Origin: Desmodus rotundus
Lineage: Eukaryota > Chordata > Mammalia > Chiroptera > Phyllostomidae
Assembly: GCF_022682495.2 (NCBI RefSeq)
Contig: NC_071392.1
Span: 81,174,797 to 81,238,796, forward strand
Direction of reading: 5' to 3'
DNA length: 64,000 nucleotides
Shown one piece after another: positions 46,395-57,674 of this stretch (position 1 is the stretch's first letter; the number at the start of each line of letters is the position of its first letter). Made by a program: the position numbers and the translations under genes. A model generated the notes under the pieces. That model was given only the letters and a program-made list of their open reading frames with translations. It was not told where the DNA came from and made no database searches.

Positions 46395-47195
46395 GATAAG
46401 TGAGGTCAAACCGCATGTGGAATTTGAGTAACCGACAGGTCATGAAATGATGACAGGGTACGGAATACTTAACACAGTTCCTTAGACTAGTGCTGCCATT
46501 ATGGAAATTGGTGCAGGGGGGAGTCATGGCTGTGCAAGTTCTGGTGAGAAATCTAGGGATATAGCACAATTCTTGCCTTCATATTTAGAATCTCTGGAGA
46601 CTAGGCTACTTCTACCCTCATTAAGAGCCCTATTCTTTATGCAAAGTGGATACCACTGATCTGTGACCTATAGTTTGCCCGGGATGATAAGGAGGTTTAT
46701 GAGCCTCCTACAGCTCCTCATTTTCTCTTGTCAGTCAAAAGGTGCACATTTACAAGGCCATCAGCTGGGGCAAGAATGCAAGCTCTCATTGCGGGAGCAC
46801 TTCACCTCATTAACACCAGGGTCTCACCAGCTAGACAGATCTGGAGAGAGGACGGTCTGAACAGGCTGTGCAAACCATGTTTTTAAGAAACGTAAAGCAA
46901 GTTAGGACACTGGGGCCCACGATTTAGCCCTATATTTCCCTTTGGTACTGGTCAATTTCACTCCTTCCTTCGTGCCCCAGTTTCCAGAAAGTTGCCTATG
47001 CTAGTGGTCTTCATGTTTCACCCAGATTCACACCTACATAAATCTTCACACACTCCCTGTCCGCACCACCATACTACAAGTGCTTACTACAATGTACAAG
47101 GGTGCATTGTTCCTGTTATCGAGAGTGACTTCACTTCACCCCAGTCCCCAGGCCCTTTGACCCCTCCATCTACTCATAGCTGTTGGGTTTTCATT
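46395..47195. other. No gene recognised
   Basis: No gene or named repeat. The later part may be the unrecognised 5' side of the L2 copy that follows. Confidence 0.45.
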
Positions 47196-47199
47196 GATT

Positions 47200-47920
47200 T
47201 TTCCAGCTTTGTCCCCAGGATCTCTCTCCTCAGCTTTCTTTGCATATTATTCTTCTCTGAAGATTTATTTTCAGACATTTTCTGTTCTCACTTTTAATCC
47301 TCTGATGAATTTAATCTTCTTTCCTTGCTTCCGTGGACAGAACTAAACTATCATTTTAGTCCAGGCTTCTGGCCTCTAGATTCATATATCCCACTCTACT
47401 TGAATATCCCTTTGAACATTCAAATTTAGCATATTCAAAATTAAACTCCATTGGTATTTTATATCTTTAGTATCTACCTCGTGGCTCAAGTCTGGACACT
47501 TGGAATTCTCCTGGGTTCTGTACTCACCTTCATTATCTTTGGTGCCCTTTTTCTTCCCAGCATTTCCACTGCACTTCATGGAGTCCCTGAGCTGCTTCAG
47601 CCTCCTAACCAATTCACCTGCCTCCACTTCTACTGTCTGCTAAACTTTTTTCCTAACAGCTGCCTGGTAGTTAAAAAAGTCCAGTAATGTAAGAAAGTTA
47701 TGTACCTACTTAAATGTCTGTATCTTCCCATTGCTTTGGGCTGCCTTCCAACCTTACATAAAGATCTTCCACAATTCGGCTGCTTGCGTCTGCAGTATCA
47801 TTAGTAGTCACTGCACCTTTGGATCCTATATGCCAGCTGACTGATACCACTTGTGGATTCTGGGTTTCAAGTTCAAGCAGAAATTTGTTCCTTCTTATGT
47901 ACTCCTGCTGCCTTGACTGC
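47200..47920 (+). mobile_element. L2 LINE fragment
   Basis: TCATATATCCCACTCTACTT, GAATATCCCTTTGAACATTC, AAAATTAAACTCC, CACTTCATGGAGTCCCTGAG, AGCCTCCTAACCAATTCACC and TACTTAAATGTCTGTATCTTC follow the L2 order. No surviving reading frame. Confidence 0.65.
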
Positions 47921-48304
47921 CTTGCATAGTCCTTTACCCAGCCAATGTCATTGGTCCCAACATTTTAGTTATCTACTTTTTTGGTAGCTCTTTCTAACAC
48001 ACGTACACACACAGCTAAACAGGATTAACTGCCTTTACAATGTAATTCCGTAGCATTCTGGACTTACTTTCTTGCTGAGGACAATACTGTGTTTTAATTG
48101 TTTATTGTCTACGTTCTCACTATTCTGTTTCTCCTTACTATTGGCACTCTGACTTAGCTTTCTTTTCCTTTACCAGCCAGCATTATACATGGTGCAGAGT
48201 GGCTTTTCACAGCCTTCTGAGTAAATGCATCTATGTTTTGTAACCATCATACCCTTGTTAACATAAGACAAAATAACTAACTCTCTGTTCCACAGGTTCT
48301 CCAC

Positions 48305-49895
48305 TCTCCAAATGACTTATTTCACAGATCTGGAACAAATGCTCCAAAAATTTGTATGGAACCAAAAAAGACCCTGAATAGCCCTCAGCAATCTTTAGAT
48401 ATCTGATATCAGACTATACCTGATATCAAACTATACTACAAGGCAATTTTAATCAAAATAGCCTGGTACTGGCATAAGAACAGGCATGTAGATAACTGGA
48501 ACAGAACAGTGAGCTCAAAACTCAACCCACACCTGCACAGTCAGTTAATATTTGACAGAGGAGGCAAGAACATATAATGGAGTAAAGACAGTTTCTTTAA
48601 TAAATAGTGTCGGGAAAAGTGGACAGATACATGCAAAAAATGAAACTAGACCACCAACTTAAACCATACATTAGGATAAATTCAAAATGGATAGAAGACT
48701 TAAATGTAAGTTGAGAAACTGTAAAAGTCCTAGCAGAAAACATAGACAGTAAAATCTCAGACATCTCTTGGGGCAATATTTTTGCCAATACATCTCCAAG
48801 GGCAAGAGAAACAAAAGAAAGATAAACAAATGGGACTGCATCAAACTAAGAAGCTTCTTCACAGCTGAAGAAACCATCAACAAAATGAAAAGGGAGCCCA
48901 TCATATGGGAGAACATATTTGCCAATAATACATCTGATAAGGGTTAATCTCCAAAATATATTAAGAACTTACACAACTGAACACCAGGGAGACAAATGAT
49001 CCAACTAAAAACGGGCCAAAGACCTGAACAGACACTTCTCCAAAAGGGACATACAGATGGCCAAAAGGCCTATGAAAAAGTGCTTAACACCACAAATTAT
49101 CAGACAGATGCAAATTAGAGTCACAATGAGATATCACCTCATACCTATCGGGATGGATACCATATATAAATCAACAAACAAGTGCTGGCAAGGGTGTGGA
49201 GAAAAGGGAACCCTAGTGCACTGTTGGTGGGAATGCAGACTGGTGCAGCCACTGTGGAAAGACTATGGAGTTTCCTCAAAAAAATTAAAAATGAAACTGC
49301 CTTTTGACCCAGCAATTCCACCTATGGGAACATATCCTAAGAATCCTGAAACACCAATTTGAAAGAATAGAGACACCCCTACGTTCCTAGCAGTGTTATT
49401 TATAATAGCCAAGACCTGGAAATAGCCCGAGCGCCCATCAGTGGATGAGTGGATGTAAAAACTGTGATACATTTACACAATGGAATACTGAATGGCTGTA
49501 AAAAAGAAGGAAATCTTATCTTTTGTGACAGTGTGGATGGATCTGGAGATTATTACACTAAGTGAAATACGCCAGTCAGAGAAAGACAAATACCATATGA
49601 TCTCACTTGTATTTGGAATCCAATGAACAAAATAAACTGACAAACAAAACAGAAACAGAGGCAAGGACTCACAGGACAGACTGACAGCCGTCAAAGGGAA
49701 GAGGGAGGGGGACTGGATGAAAGCAGGTGAAGTTCTTAGCCAAAGAACATAGAGGTGTAACCCACAGACTCACACAACAGCGTGGTGAGGACCAGAGGGA
49801 AGGGAGGGTGGGGGCTTGGAGGAGGGGAGCAAGGTGGGGAAAATGGGGACATCTGCAATAGTGTCAAAGTAAAAAGAAAGAAAAAAGAGAATTAT
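48305..49895 (+). mobile_element. 5'-truncated L1, ORF2 end plus 3' UTR, sense
   Basis: About 1.6 kb follows L1 ORF2 from the part after the reverse transcriptase (GGAACCAAAAAAGACCCTGA, GCCTGGTACTGGCATAAGAA, GGACTGCATCAAACTAAGAA) to the C-terminus. A 101-codon frame at 49057-49362 keeps the L1 C-terminal zinc-binding pattern C-x3-C-x7-H-x4-C ([18 protein letters not shown]), then [19 protein letters not shown]-rich 3' UTR and an A-rich end at about 49860-49895 follow. Stops and a 17-bp tandem duplication (48404-48437) show it is dead. Confidence 0.95.
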
Positions 49896-49975
49896 AGCAA
49901 TATCTACCTTACAGGGTTGTAATGATTAATGAAATGTTGCACATGAACAGATTTTGAGACTATAAAACACCTCAT
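49896..49975 (+). repeat. MIR SINE fragment
   Basis: AATATCTACCTTACAGGGTT, GTAATGATTAATGAAATG and ACTATAAAACACC match the 3' half of MIR in sense orientation. Confidence 0.7.
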
Positions 49976-49979
49976 TAAA

Positions 49980-50990
49980 AAAAATTTAAATCAGAGTTTA
50001 GTCCTCGATTATAGACCTTAGTCAATACAAGTGTGTTTACATTTCTCAAATATGTTTGGATTTCACAAAACGTGCATTCCCTAGAAGACAGACCCAGCAA
50101 TCACTTTCGTAGTCTGAAAGTATGAATGAAAACAGGAGGCTCTGAGGTGAGCCATCCATTACATTTGAGAATAGAAATACAAGCAAAAACATGATACATT
50201 AACGCACAGATATGAATGCCTAAGTATGAGTGCTGTTTTATATACGTGTGCGTGTGTGTGCATGAGATTTGGATGTCTTCCCCTTGCAAAGCAGTTGTGA
50301 AAATAACAGCCCCAGAGGGCAGCTTTATACAGCTTCTTTTCTTAATGTATCTGTTCTTCAGACTACACAGCTTTTAAAGTGGAAAATAAGGCGAATACAC
50401 ATTTGAGAGCTTTCTCTGCAGGATGACTCAGTCCTCTGGCTATTGTTCATTCTATTTCTTTTGCTTATGGAGCCGCTAGGAGGGCAGTTTAAAGGCTTCA
50501 AGAAGTCCGTGTGCTCGATTCTCAATTTACTGCTTACATAAACAGCCAAGGAGTTGAACGGCCACCCTCCCACTGCTGTTCCGTTCAGAAAATGACCAAA
50601 TGCAACACACTGTCACCTTTAGCACCATATTGTAGCATAGCCGGTGTCTTTAAGGTAAAATGACTTTTTTTTTATTGGTGAAAGCAGTTTCCTGTCTCTC
50701 TGCAGTGGGGGGTGGGGAGGGGGGATTGAAGCTGGGGACATTAGCTTCTTCGTACCTCCTGTGTCGGGGGTATTTGGTCAGGCCCATTGGGCTGCAGAAG
50801 ATGTAGACACTCCTTTCTAAGGGTCAGTCAACTCTGATGTCCCTGCCGTATTCAGGAAAGAATTGTCTTTGAACAACAGTATTTTTTTTTATTCTGGAGA
50901 GAGAGGATTTTTTGTGTATGGCCACAGATTGAATGACACCTCCGGAGCATGGCAAGTTAGATTTCGCGGAAGTTCATGCGGGTGCATGGT
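49980..50990. other. No gene recognised
   Basis: A (GT)-rich stretch near 50240 and a G-run near 50705-50730 are the only compositional features. Confidence 0.5.
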
Positions 50991-50994
50991 GTCA

Positions 50995-51405
50995 ACGTAA
51001 GAAACATCCAAACCTGTAGAGAATTTTTATGAGTTCATTTGAGCCAAAAATGACATATGCCGGGAAGCAAGATCTCAAATGCTGCAGACCGTACTGCTTT
51101 TGCAGCTCTTTTGATGAGTTTCAGGAAGGAATTGTGGAAGATTACACAGAGAGGGGAGAAAGCAAGGCGGGGGATTGGATTATAGGATAGTTAACAAGAT
51201 CATGTGCTCTCTGGAGGGCGGTGAAACCTTTGGGGGTCACTTCTGATATTTTAAAGGTGTGCAAACCTAGATGCACAGGGACAATGGACAGGGCTGGTTT
51301 AAAACTTTTCAGTGGGGTGTGAATACGCACCATGATCTGCCCACCTAGGAATTTATGATCAGATCACCCTGTGGGGTCACTTTCCCTAGAATCCCCCCTT
51401 TTTTT
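50995..51405 (-). mobile_element. Endogenous retroviral solo LTR, antisense (first of two)
   Basis: On the minus strand the sequence ends with GGCTCAAATGAACTCATAAA, AATTCTCTACAGGTTTGG, the R/U5 style end of a retroviral LTR in which AATAAA has become AATGAA. Upstream are GCAGCATTTGAGATCTTGCT and a C-rich promoter-like area. No gag, pol or env sequence is attached. Boundaries are approximate. Confidence 0.65.
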
Positions 51406-51411
51406 CCATTC

Positions 51412-51968
51412 GCAAGGGGATAAAATGGTTTTCCTCCACCCTCTTACATTCTGGTGTCCAAGATTTACAAATTAAACTGGCAAAGACAGATTAACAGGAG
51501 AAATAGTTTCTTGTGTGTGCATTCGGGGATCTTCATAAAAAAATTGTAAAGACCCAAGGAAGTGGTTAGACCCAGGGGCTTATATAGCATTTTAACCAGG
51601 AGCAATAAATTTGTGGAGAGGTGACAAGAGAAAGGAAAAAGGGGGTTTAGGCTTTTAGAGGCAATGAATTGTGGGAAGGTAACTCTATCGGAGAAAACCA
51701 ATGGCAGATAAGGGTTACTTAGTAAGGTTCTCTTTGTGCAGACTCATCTCCGAGCTATTTCTGGTGATGAGAGTCAATCTCCCCTGCTTTGTACGGGGGA
51801 GAGGGGGCACCTTCACAAAGGGAGTCTTATGCTCGGCTTTCAGGCAAAGAGTGGGAGGAAAGTTTTTCTTGGACCTGCTTCTTCTCAGTGGCTTTCAGCT
51901 CAAAATCATCCTCTATCCTCATGTCAAAGTGGCACATTATGGGGTGGCATATCATGATCCCCTTCAGG
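51412..51968 (-). mobile_element. Endogenous retroviral solo LTR, antisense (second of two)
   Basis: A different LTR family. Minus strand order: GGGATCATGATATGCCACCC, ATGTGCCACTTTGACATGAG, GAGCTGAAAGCCACTGAGAA, an ATTGG (CCAAT) motif at 51698-51702, a TATATAAGCCCC TATA box at about 51577-51588, and an end region with CTGTTAATCTGTCTTTGCCA and CAGAATGTAAGAGGGTGG. The order of promoter then polyadenylation-side elements fits a complete LTR. No internal viral genes accompany it. Confidence 0.75.
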
Positions 51969-51970
51969 GG

Positions 51971-52086
51971 TGTATCTCTCTCTCTGTCTCTCTAAATATA
52001 TCTATATCTGTATCTATAGATATATCTATAGATACAGATATAGATATAGATATATATAGATATAGATATAGGTATAGGTATATATT
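51971..52086. repeat. TATC/GATA simple repeat
   Basis: A TC-rich start changes into interrupted TATC units and then, past a centre of symmetry, GATA units. The central part is the perfect palindrome listed separately. The open frames across it encode only isoleucine/aspartate or tyrosine/arginine alternations. Confidence 0.9.
51997..52048. repeat. Perfect 52-bp palindrome
   Basis: The 26 bases from 51997 to 52022 are the exact reverse complement of 52023-52048, with no spacer. All 26 pairs were checked. The first mismatch is the pair 51996/52049 (A opposite G). The arms are made of TATC-type units with one CTGTATC interruption (CAG in the other arm), so symmetry is not purely from a simple repeat. 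Confidence 0.93.
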
Positions 52087-52087
52087 A

Positions 52088-52756
52088 TGAGGTCTGTCTG
52101 GGGAAAGTCCAGCCATTGTTAATATAACAAGAAAGGTTTGCGTGACATCAATGTAATCTGGTAGCCAAGGAGATTGGACTGACATATACATGTGTGAACA
52201 ATGACGACTTCACTGTACTAGTCAGTGGGGGCAGTAGACACCTTTGAGTGAGCCTGTGTACTGTGTGGCCGTCACATTCATCACAATGACTGAGCAGAGC
52301 AATGAATGTGCATCAAATTTTGCGTTAAGCTTGAACATTCCTCTGCAGAAACTATCTGGATGATTCAGAAGGCCACAGCTGTGGGCAACCGATGATGGGC
52401 AGCTTTATTTTGACAATGAGCCTGCTCATGCATCACGTCTGGTGCAGTTTTTTGGTGAAATATCACATCACCGAGGTGACTCAGCCCCTGCAGCCCAGAT
52501 TTGGTGCCCTGCAACTTCTGGCTTTTCCCAAAACTAGAATCACTTTTGAAAGGGAGGAGATTTCAGACTGTCAGTGAGATTCAGGAAAATATGATGGGGC
52601 AGCTGGCAATTTAGAGAACTCTGTGAGGTCCCAAGGTGTCTACGTTGAAGGGGACTGAGGCGTCATTGTCCCATGTGCAATGTTTCTTGTATGTGGTATC
52701 TTCTTCAGTAAATGTCTATTTTTCTCCACGGCTGGCTATCTTCTGGACAGACCTTA
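52088..52756 (+). mobile_element. Internally deleted mariner transposon, copy 2
   Basis: Flanked by TA on both sides (52086-52087 and 52757-52758), with inverted termini TGAGGTCTGTCTGG and CTGGACAGACCTTA. The body matches copy 1 at 41849 in the opposite orientation along its whole length of about 669 bp. The transposase remnant reads TEQSNECASNFALSLNIP, then after the same jump DNEPAHASRLVQFF. In the third catalytic-site motif SPDLVPCNFW the expected aspartate has become asparagine. It cannot encode an active enzyme. Confidence 0.93.
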
Positions 52757-52759
52757 TAT

Positions 52760-53360
52760 GTATAATTTCAATAGCCAGTTATGGCATGGAGCTGTAGACA
52801 TTTTCACCTTTTCCTCTTTTCCAAACCCGAAGATTATTGATCATTACAAGGCTCATTCAATATGCTGGAAAACACTATTTATCAAAACCCTTTGTCCCAA
52901 TTCCTTACCTTTTTTTCCCTCTTTACTCACAAACCTCAAGTGACATATACGTTGCAAAGCTCCTCTGATATCTTTACTACTTCATAGTCATCTTTAAAGT
53001 GTTCAATTATTTTTTAAAAAGTTACTTCAAAAGAAAACTTTAAAATAATACTTGCAATGGGAAAACTATCATCACATATCACTTGTAGAAGGTTGTCGTA
53101 TAAACAAAGCAAAATAAAGATATACAATTTCAATTTTATTCTTTCCTACACTTTTTTATTCTACACTAAAGTTACTCAAGTGAACTTGCCTACTATTACA
53201 TTGGAACTATTAGCAATTAATTGAGGTCATGTGAAGTTCTTTGTCAAAGAACTCCAATAACTTTGTCTGAATCTAATGCTGTTGATTTTTTCACCTGTTG
53301 GGTGTGTCTTATGTTTCTCTTTTCTTTCACAGGCTGTATAATGGTTGTGAGCAGACAGGT
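52760..53360. other. No gene recognised
   Basis: AT-rich DNA; the frame at 52680-52943 (87 codons) starts inside the mariner copy and is incidental. Confidence 0.5.
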
Positions 53361-53366
53361 ATCTGC

Positions 53367-53877
53367 TGTAGGTAGCCAAGGGGTTCAGAGCAGGCCTCCC
53401 CAAGATGTGTCATTTGGCACGTGGATTATTTTTAACTGAAGGCATCTGACACTCTACAGGCTCATGGGAAAATTTTACCTCTCCCTGAATGAATTTCAAT
53501 CTGTGACCTTGCTCTTGGTAAGAGTTTTCAACAGAAATAACATTTTTGTGTGGCCTATCTATAGAGCAGGGCAAACTTCTAATTGCTGAGCATTTGCCCT
53601 TTGTATCACCCTTCATCTTAACTTCCGCCCCCTGAAGCCTCAGGGTTTCCTACTGCAGCCTTAGCTCGGGATGTCCTATTGCCTCATTTTCCTTTCCTGT
53701 CTCTGAAGCTCCCCTGTATGTGGGGTCTCTGGCTCTTCCATGTATGTGGGGTTCCTGCATATATGTATGTAATTAAATTTGCTTCTTTTCTCTCGTTAAT
53801 CTGTCTCATATCGATTTACTTATTAGATCAGCTGAAAGAACCTAGAAGTATAGGGGAAAATTTTCTCTTCCTCCACA
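53367..53877 (+). mobile_element. Endogenous retroviral solo LTR, sense
   Basis: Starts near TGTAGGTAGCCAAGGGGTTC and ends near CTTCCTCCACA, the TG...CA form of an LTR. The 3' part carries CTGTATGTGGGGTCTCTGGC, a TAATTAAATTTG region in the place of a polyadenylation signal, TCTCGTTAATCTGTCTCATA and AGATCAGCTGAAAGAACCTA, a U5-type end. No internal viral genes adjoin. I am not certain of the start. Confidence 0.7.
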
Positions 53878-53916
53878 ATATTATAGTTGTGATTCTTAAA
53901 AACTGTCATGCTTGCC

Positions 53917-54118
53917 ATGGCTGGTGTGGCTCAGTGGATTGAGTGCTGGCCTGGGAACCGAAAGGTCACCAGTTCAATTCCTGCTCTGGGCACGTGCCTG
54001 GGTTACAGGCCAGGTCCCCAACTGGGGATGTGAGAGAGGCAAGTGATCGATGTATCTCTTCCTCTCTTTCTCCATCCCTTCCCCTCTGCAAATAAATAAA
54101 TAAAATCTTTTAAAAAAA
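53917..54118 (+). mobile_element. VES SINE (bat)
   Basis: CATGGCTGGTGTGGCTCAGT, GGATTGAGTGCTGGCCTGGG, CCAGTTCAATTCCTGC, a shortened CT-rich body and an AAATAAATAAATAAAATC tail. It inserted just 3' of the ERV LTR. Confidence 0.95.
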
Positions 54119-54119
54119 A

Positions 54120-55460
54120 TTTGGCATGCTTTTCTTGTACTGGAATTATACTGTGGAGGTTTGTAGTAATGCATCCGGAAGTCATTCTGAGCTTGAGGTC
54201 TGTTATTACTATGGCTACCCTGGAGGTACCACAGCCTCCAGATTCTTCTAGTGATGGTTGGTGTTTAGGGGGAGCAAATTTGCCAGAGGCTTTGTGTCAA
54301 TGTCAGCTCCCCACTCAGCCTTAGGTCTCCCCTTTACACTGTACATCAAAGAGGTGTGTTTCTCACAGCTTCTCCAGCAATCCTCAAGGTTTATTTTTCC
54401 TTAACCATGGTTACACCAGTGGAGGGAGTTATGGGGACATTCTTTGATGTTCTATTTCAACCCCAGTGTTAGCACACATTGTGTACACAAGTTATCCAGT
54501 CACTACTGCAGCTGCCATTCTGGATCCACCATTTATCCCCCCACCCTTTACCAGGAGCAGAGAATCAGTTTCTGTTACCTGATTTCAGTTACAGTGACTT
54601 GTCACCAGTGGCTTGCAGGGGAGTTTTCATTGCCCTTCCCTTAGATGTTGAGACTTTTGTTCCATAGGAAAGGTAGGACCATAGGGCCCAGTTACAGACC
54701 TGTGTCCTTTCCACAGTGTCTGCCTTCTCCTGCCTCAGTCAGTTCGACCAGGGAAGCTCCCTGGGGAATCTCCTTGGTGCCTCCTGTCAGCACCTGGAAG
54801 AAGTGAGTCATCCGGGAATAAGTTATCAGCGATACCACGGGTTTCCCCTTCCTTTCCATAATTGCAGAGTGGTGTTAGTATTGATACAGGATAGCTGACG
54901 CTGGTTTGGCTGAAAAGCGTGGATTTGAAAAGTACTTTAAAAGTGTGCATCTTACAGTGATGAAAATCTTGATAGAAATGTGAGATTAGAAATGCTGATA
55001 ATGAGCATGGAAGATAATTAGTGAAATTTAAATGTTAAGCCATTTAAATGTTATTCCACTGCCAGGAGGAGTGGAATGAACTGCCTTAATTTTCACCACT
55101 CTCTTCTGTCTCAGAAATAATGAACAGTGTTCAAATTGGAGAATATTTATGGGCCAGTAGGACGGATGGATCGTGTGAATGGACAGACTAACAGAATCTG
55201 GCAATATTGCTGTTCATTGTGGAAAAGAGAACAAGACCACAGCCAAAATTTGAATACAAAAGCGAGTCTAGTCATACATTGGAGAATGAAACAAAACAGA
55301 TGTTTAGATTGAGGGGTGTTATTAGCAGTAAGGGGGTGAATGCACTACAAATTGCAATTCAAATACTTTGGAAAACCACAAGAAACTGCATCTGCTTTTT
55401 CAACGTTCTAGAACATCAGAAACAATACCAGAAAGGAAAACTATTAAAGCATGTGTAACA
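54120..55460. other. No gene recognised
   Basis: About 1.3 kb with several 60-83 codon frames and no named element. The first 600 bases have the composition of an old LTR or internal retroviral region, but I found no diagnostic block. Confidence 0.45.
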
Positions 55461-55467
55461 TCTTTGC

Positions 55468-55765
55468 TGTGGTCTGAATGTGTCCCCCTAAAATTCATAT
55501 ATTCCAGCCCTAATGCCCCAAAACGATCGCACTAGGAGGTGGGGCCTTAGGTCTTGAGGGTGGAGCCCTCATGAATGGCATTAGTGCCTTGTAATTGAGA
55601 CCCCACAGAGATCCCTGACTGCTTCCTCCTTGCAAGGACACAGCCAAGAGCCTCTGGCTATGAACCAGAAAGAGGGCTCTCACCAGAACCTGGCCGTGCT
55701 TGCAGTTTGATCTTGAACTTCTAGCCTCTGGAACTGGGAGAAGTAGACTGCTGTTGTGAGTCGGC
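55468..55765 (+). mobile_element. MaLR-type LTR (MST/MLT1 class), sense
   Basis: TGCTGTGGTCTGAATGTGTC, CCCCTAAAATTCATATATTC, GGAGGTGGGGCCTTAGG, GGTGGAGCCCTCATGAATGG, CATTAGTGCCTTGTAATTGA, and GAACTTCTAGCCTCTGGAAC follow MaLR LTR order. The final 50-60 bases (AATAAATTTCTGTTG onward) are lost. Confidence 0.88.
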
Positions 55766-55769
55766 ATGG

Positions 55770-56305
55770 CCAGCCCAAATGAACCGGCAGTCTTTCCATC
55801 CCAGTACTGCCATGCAGATCCCTTTTCACGGCTGAAAGTGAGTATTGCATCACATTACTCTATCCGTGGTCAAGACTTATGTTTGTCCGTGTTTAAGATT
55901 TATCTTAGGCTGGTAGTAAATATTTCCTTTGTTCACAGAAAGACCTCTTTTTCCTAAAGTGGTCCTCTCACTGGGGGAATTTCTTCCAATTTTATTTCTT
56001 CTTCATGAATCATAAGCTCCCAAACCAAAACTCTGAATAGCTGAAAAGGAAAACCCGCTCATTTCATTACATTGTATGTGGAAAAGGACATAATTCATTA
56101 AATCAAGTAAATAGAATATTATACATAATGATACAGTAATGTATTCATTACCCAATAATAGTGAGTTTTGGTGGTGGTGGTGGTGGTTTGTTTGGGTTTT
56201 TTTTTTGCTAGTAGGAGAATTTTATCCTGTTCTAATTGTACTGCAGAGGGAGAAAAGAGCCAAATCATTGAATAACTAAATGTTATTTTTTATTTGTCTG
56301 ATCCC
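55770..56305. other. No gene recognised; (GTG)n tract
   Basis: A (GTG)n run lies at about 56169-56187, followed by a T-run. Otherwise nothing assignable. Confidence 0.5.
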
Positions 56306-56311
56306 TCAGAC

Positions 56312-56346
56312 AAAAACACTGAGAATTATGATTTCTCAGTGTTTTT
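56312..56346. repeat. Perfect 14-bp hairpin with 7-base loop
   Basis: AAAAACACTGAGAA (56312-56325) pairs exactly with 56333-56346 around the loop TTATGAT. A T-run completes the right arm. Eukaryotic context makes a bacterial-type terminator meaningless, and it is short for a pre-miRNA. Confidence 0.85.
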
Positions 56347-56374
56347 TATTTTCAAATAATTTAAAAAATAATCA

Positions 56375-56865
56375 CATGTATTGGGTGACCTAGGTTAATA
56401 AAACTATATAAGTTTCAACTGCATATTCCATAATACATTGTCTATATATCATACTGTGTGTTCACCACCCAAAGTCAAATCTCCTCTCATCCCTGTATAT
56501 TTGACTCTTTGTCCTTTACTATCTCCCTCCCCCGCCCTGCTCTTCCTCTGATAACCGTTATACTGTTGCATGTATATCAGCTTTTTGTTTCTTTGTTTGT
56601 TCATTTGTTGCTCTCACAAATGAATAAAATCATATGGTTCTTGACTTTTTCCATCTTATTTCACCTCGCATGATATTCACCTGATCTATCCATGTTGTCA
56701 CACGTGGCTGTATTTCATCTTTTTTACAGCAGAGTAGTATTCCACTGTGTGTATGGACCACACTGCTTTATCCAGTTATCTACCGAAGAACTCTTCAGTG
56801 TCTCCATGCCTGGGCCACCATGAATAACACTGCAATACCCATAGGGGTACATTCATCTTTATGAA
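56375..56865 (-). mobile_element. L1 3' end, antisense
   Basis: Plus-strand phrases ATTGGGTGACCTAGGTTAAT, ATACTGTGTGTTCACCACCC, AAATGAATAAAATCATATGG, TTTCACCTCGCATGATATTC, GCAGAGTAGTATTCCACTGT and GGCCACCATGAATAACACTG are the reverse complement of L1 ORF2 end plus 3' UTR. No frame is intact. Confidence 0.88.
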
Positions 56866-56869
56866 AAAT

Positions 56870-57525
56870 AACTCTAAGCATCACACAATGAACTCACAAA
56901 CTATAGAACCCAACAAAACCACATGCAGACACCCGAGTACTAGGATGTGGAGATGGTTTAGCCTGGCACACCCACACGGCTTCCTCGTACCATGGGTGCA
57001 AGTGATGGGGTGCAGTAAAATAGGCACACGGCCACTTAGCATGTGTTATCTTAAGAGAAATTTGGAAAAATATATCAAACATGCAGAAAAAACGCGGGGA
57101 CTAACATGGTGAACAAGCTACCGGATTAGCAAGTTAGGTAGCCACTTGCTAACTTGGCCAGTTCTTGGTATTTTTTTTCCGTATTTGCTATGTGCATATT
57201 CTTTTAAAAAATACAGAATGAGTTTAATTACCTTACGATGCCCTTCCAATCCTCTTCCCTTCTCTTCATTCTAAGTATTCTCATCCAAATTTTCTCTTTT
57301 TATCCCAGAACTATTTTTATTCTTTTGTTGCATGTTTTTATCGATAAAAACTTTATATTTAGTTTGGATTTATATTGATATGTTTCAAGTTGAGTCACTA
57401 AAATAGATAAATTTAATGTTATTATTTCTTCATTGAAAGTACCATCTAATTGGGGAACACCAGCATCTCACCAAGAAGCAGACATAGACCAGTGCTGGAG
57501 ATTTGGGCTTGAAATTAAAAGGTGT
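56870..57525. other. No gene recognised
   Basis: AT-rich DNA without an assignable feature. Confidence 0.5.
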
Positions 57526-57529
57526 AGTA

Positions 57530-57670
57530 TTGGGATATGGCTAAAACTATGTGTCTTTGGCAAGTTCCATAGACTCTCTGAATTGTAGAATTTAAGGGAA
57601 AAAAGAGCAAATATGTACTTATTGGGGTTTTGTGGAGATTATATAAGCTGTAGTAAACAGAACTTTGGGG
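57530..57670 (+). repeat. MIR SINE fragment
   Basis: TGTGTCTTTGGCAAGTTCCA, TAGACTCTCTGAATTGTAGA and GTTTTGTGGAGATTATATAA align in order with the sense MIR core. Diverged. Confidence 0.6.
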
Positions 57671-57674
57671 GAAG

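Noticed and set aside
48305..49895. Active L1 element
   Set aside because: Only the last part of ORF2 and the 3' UTR are present, with stops and a small tandem duplication; ORF1, the endonuclease and the reverse transcriptase are missing.
51960..52090. Coding potential in the TATC/GATA tract
   Set aside because: The frames are alternating dipeptides generated by the simple repeat.
56312..56346. Rho-independent terminator (hairpin plus T-run)
   Set aside because: The window is a mammalian nuclear sequence, and such terminators do not apply.
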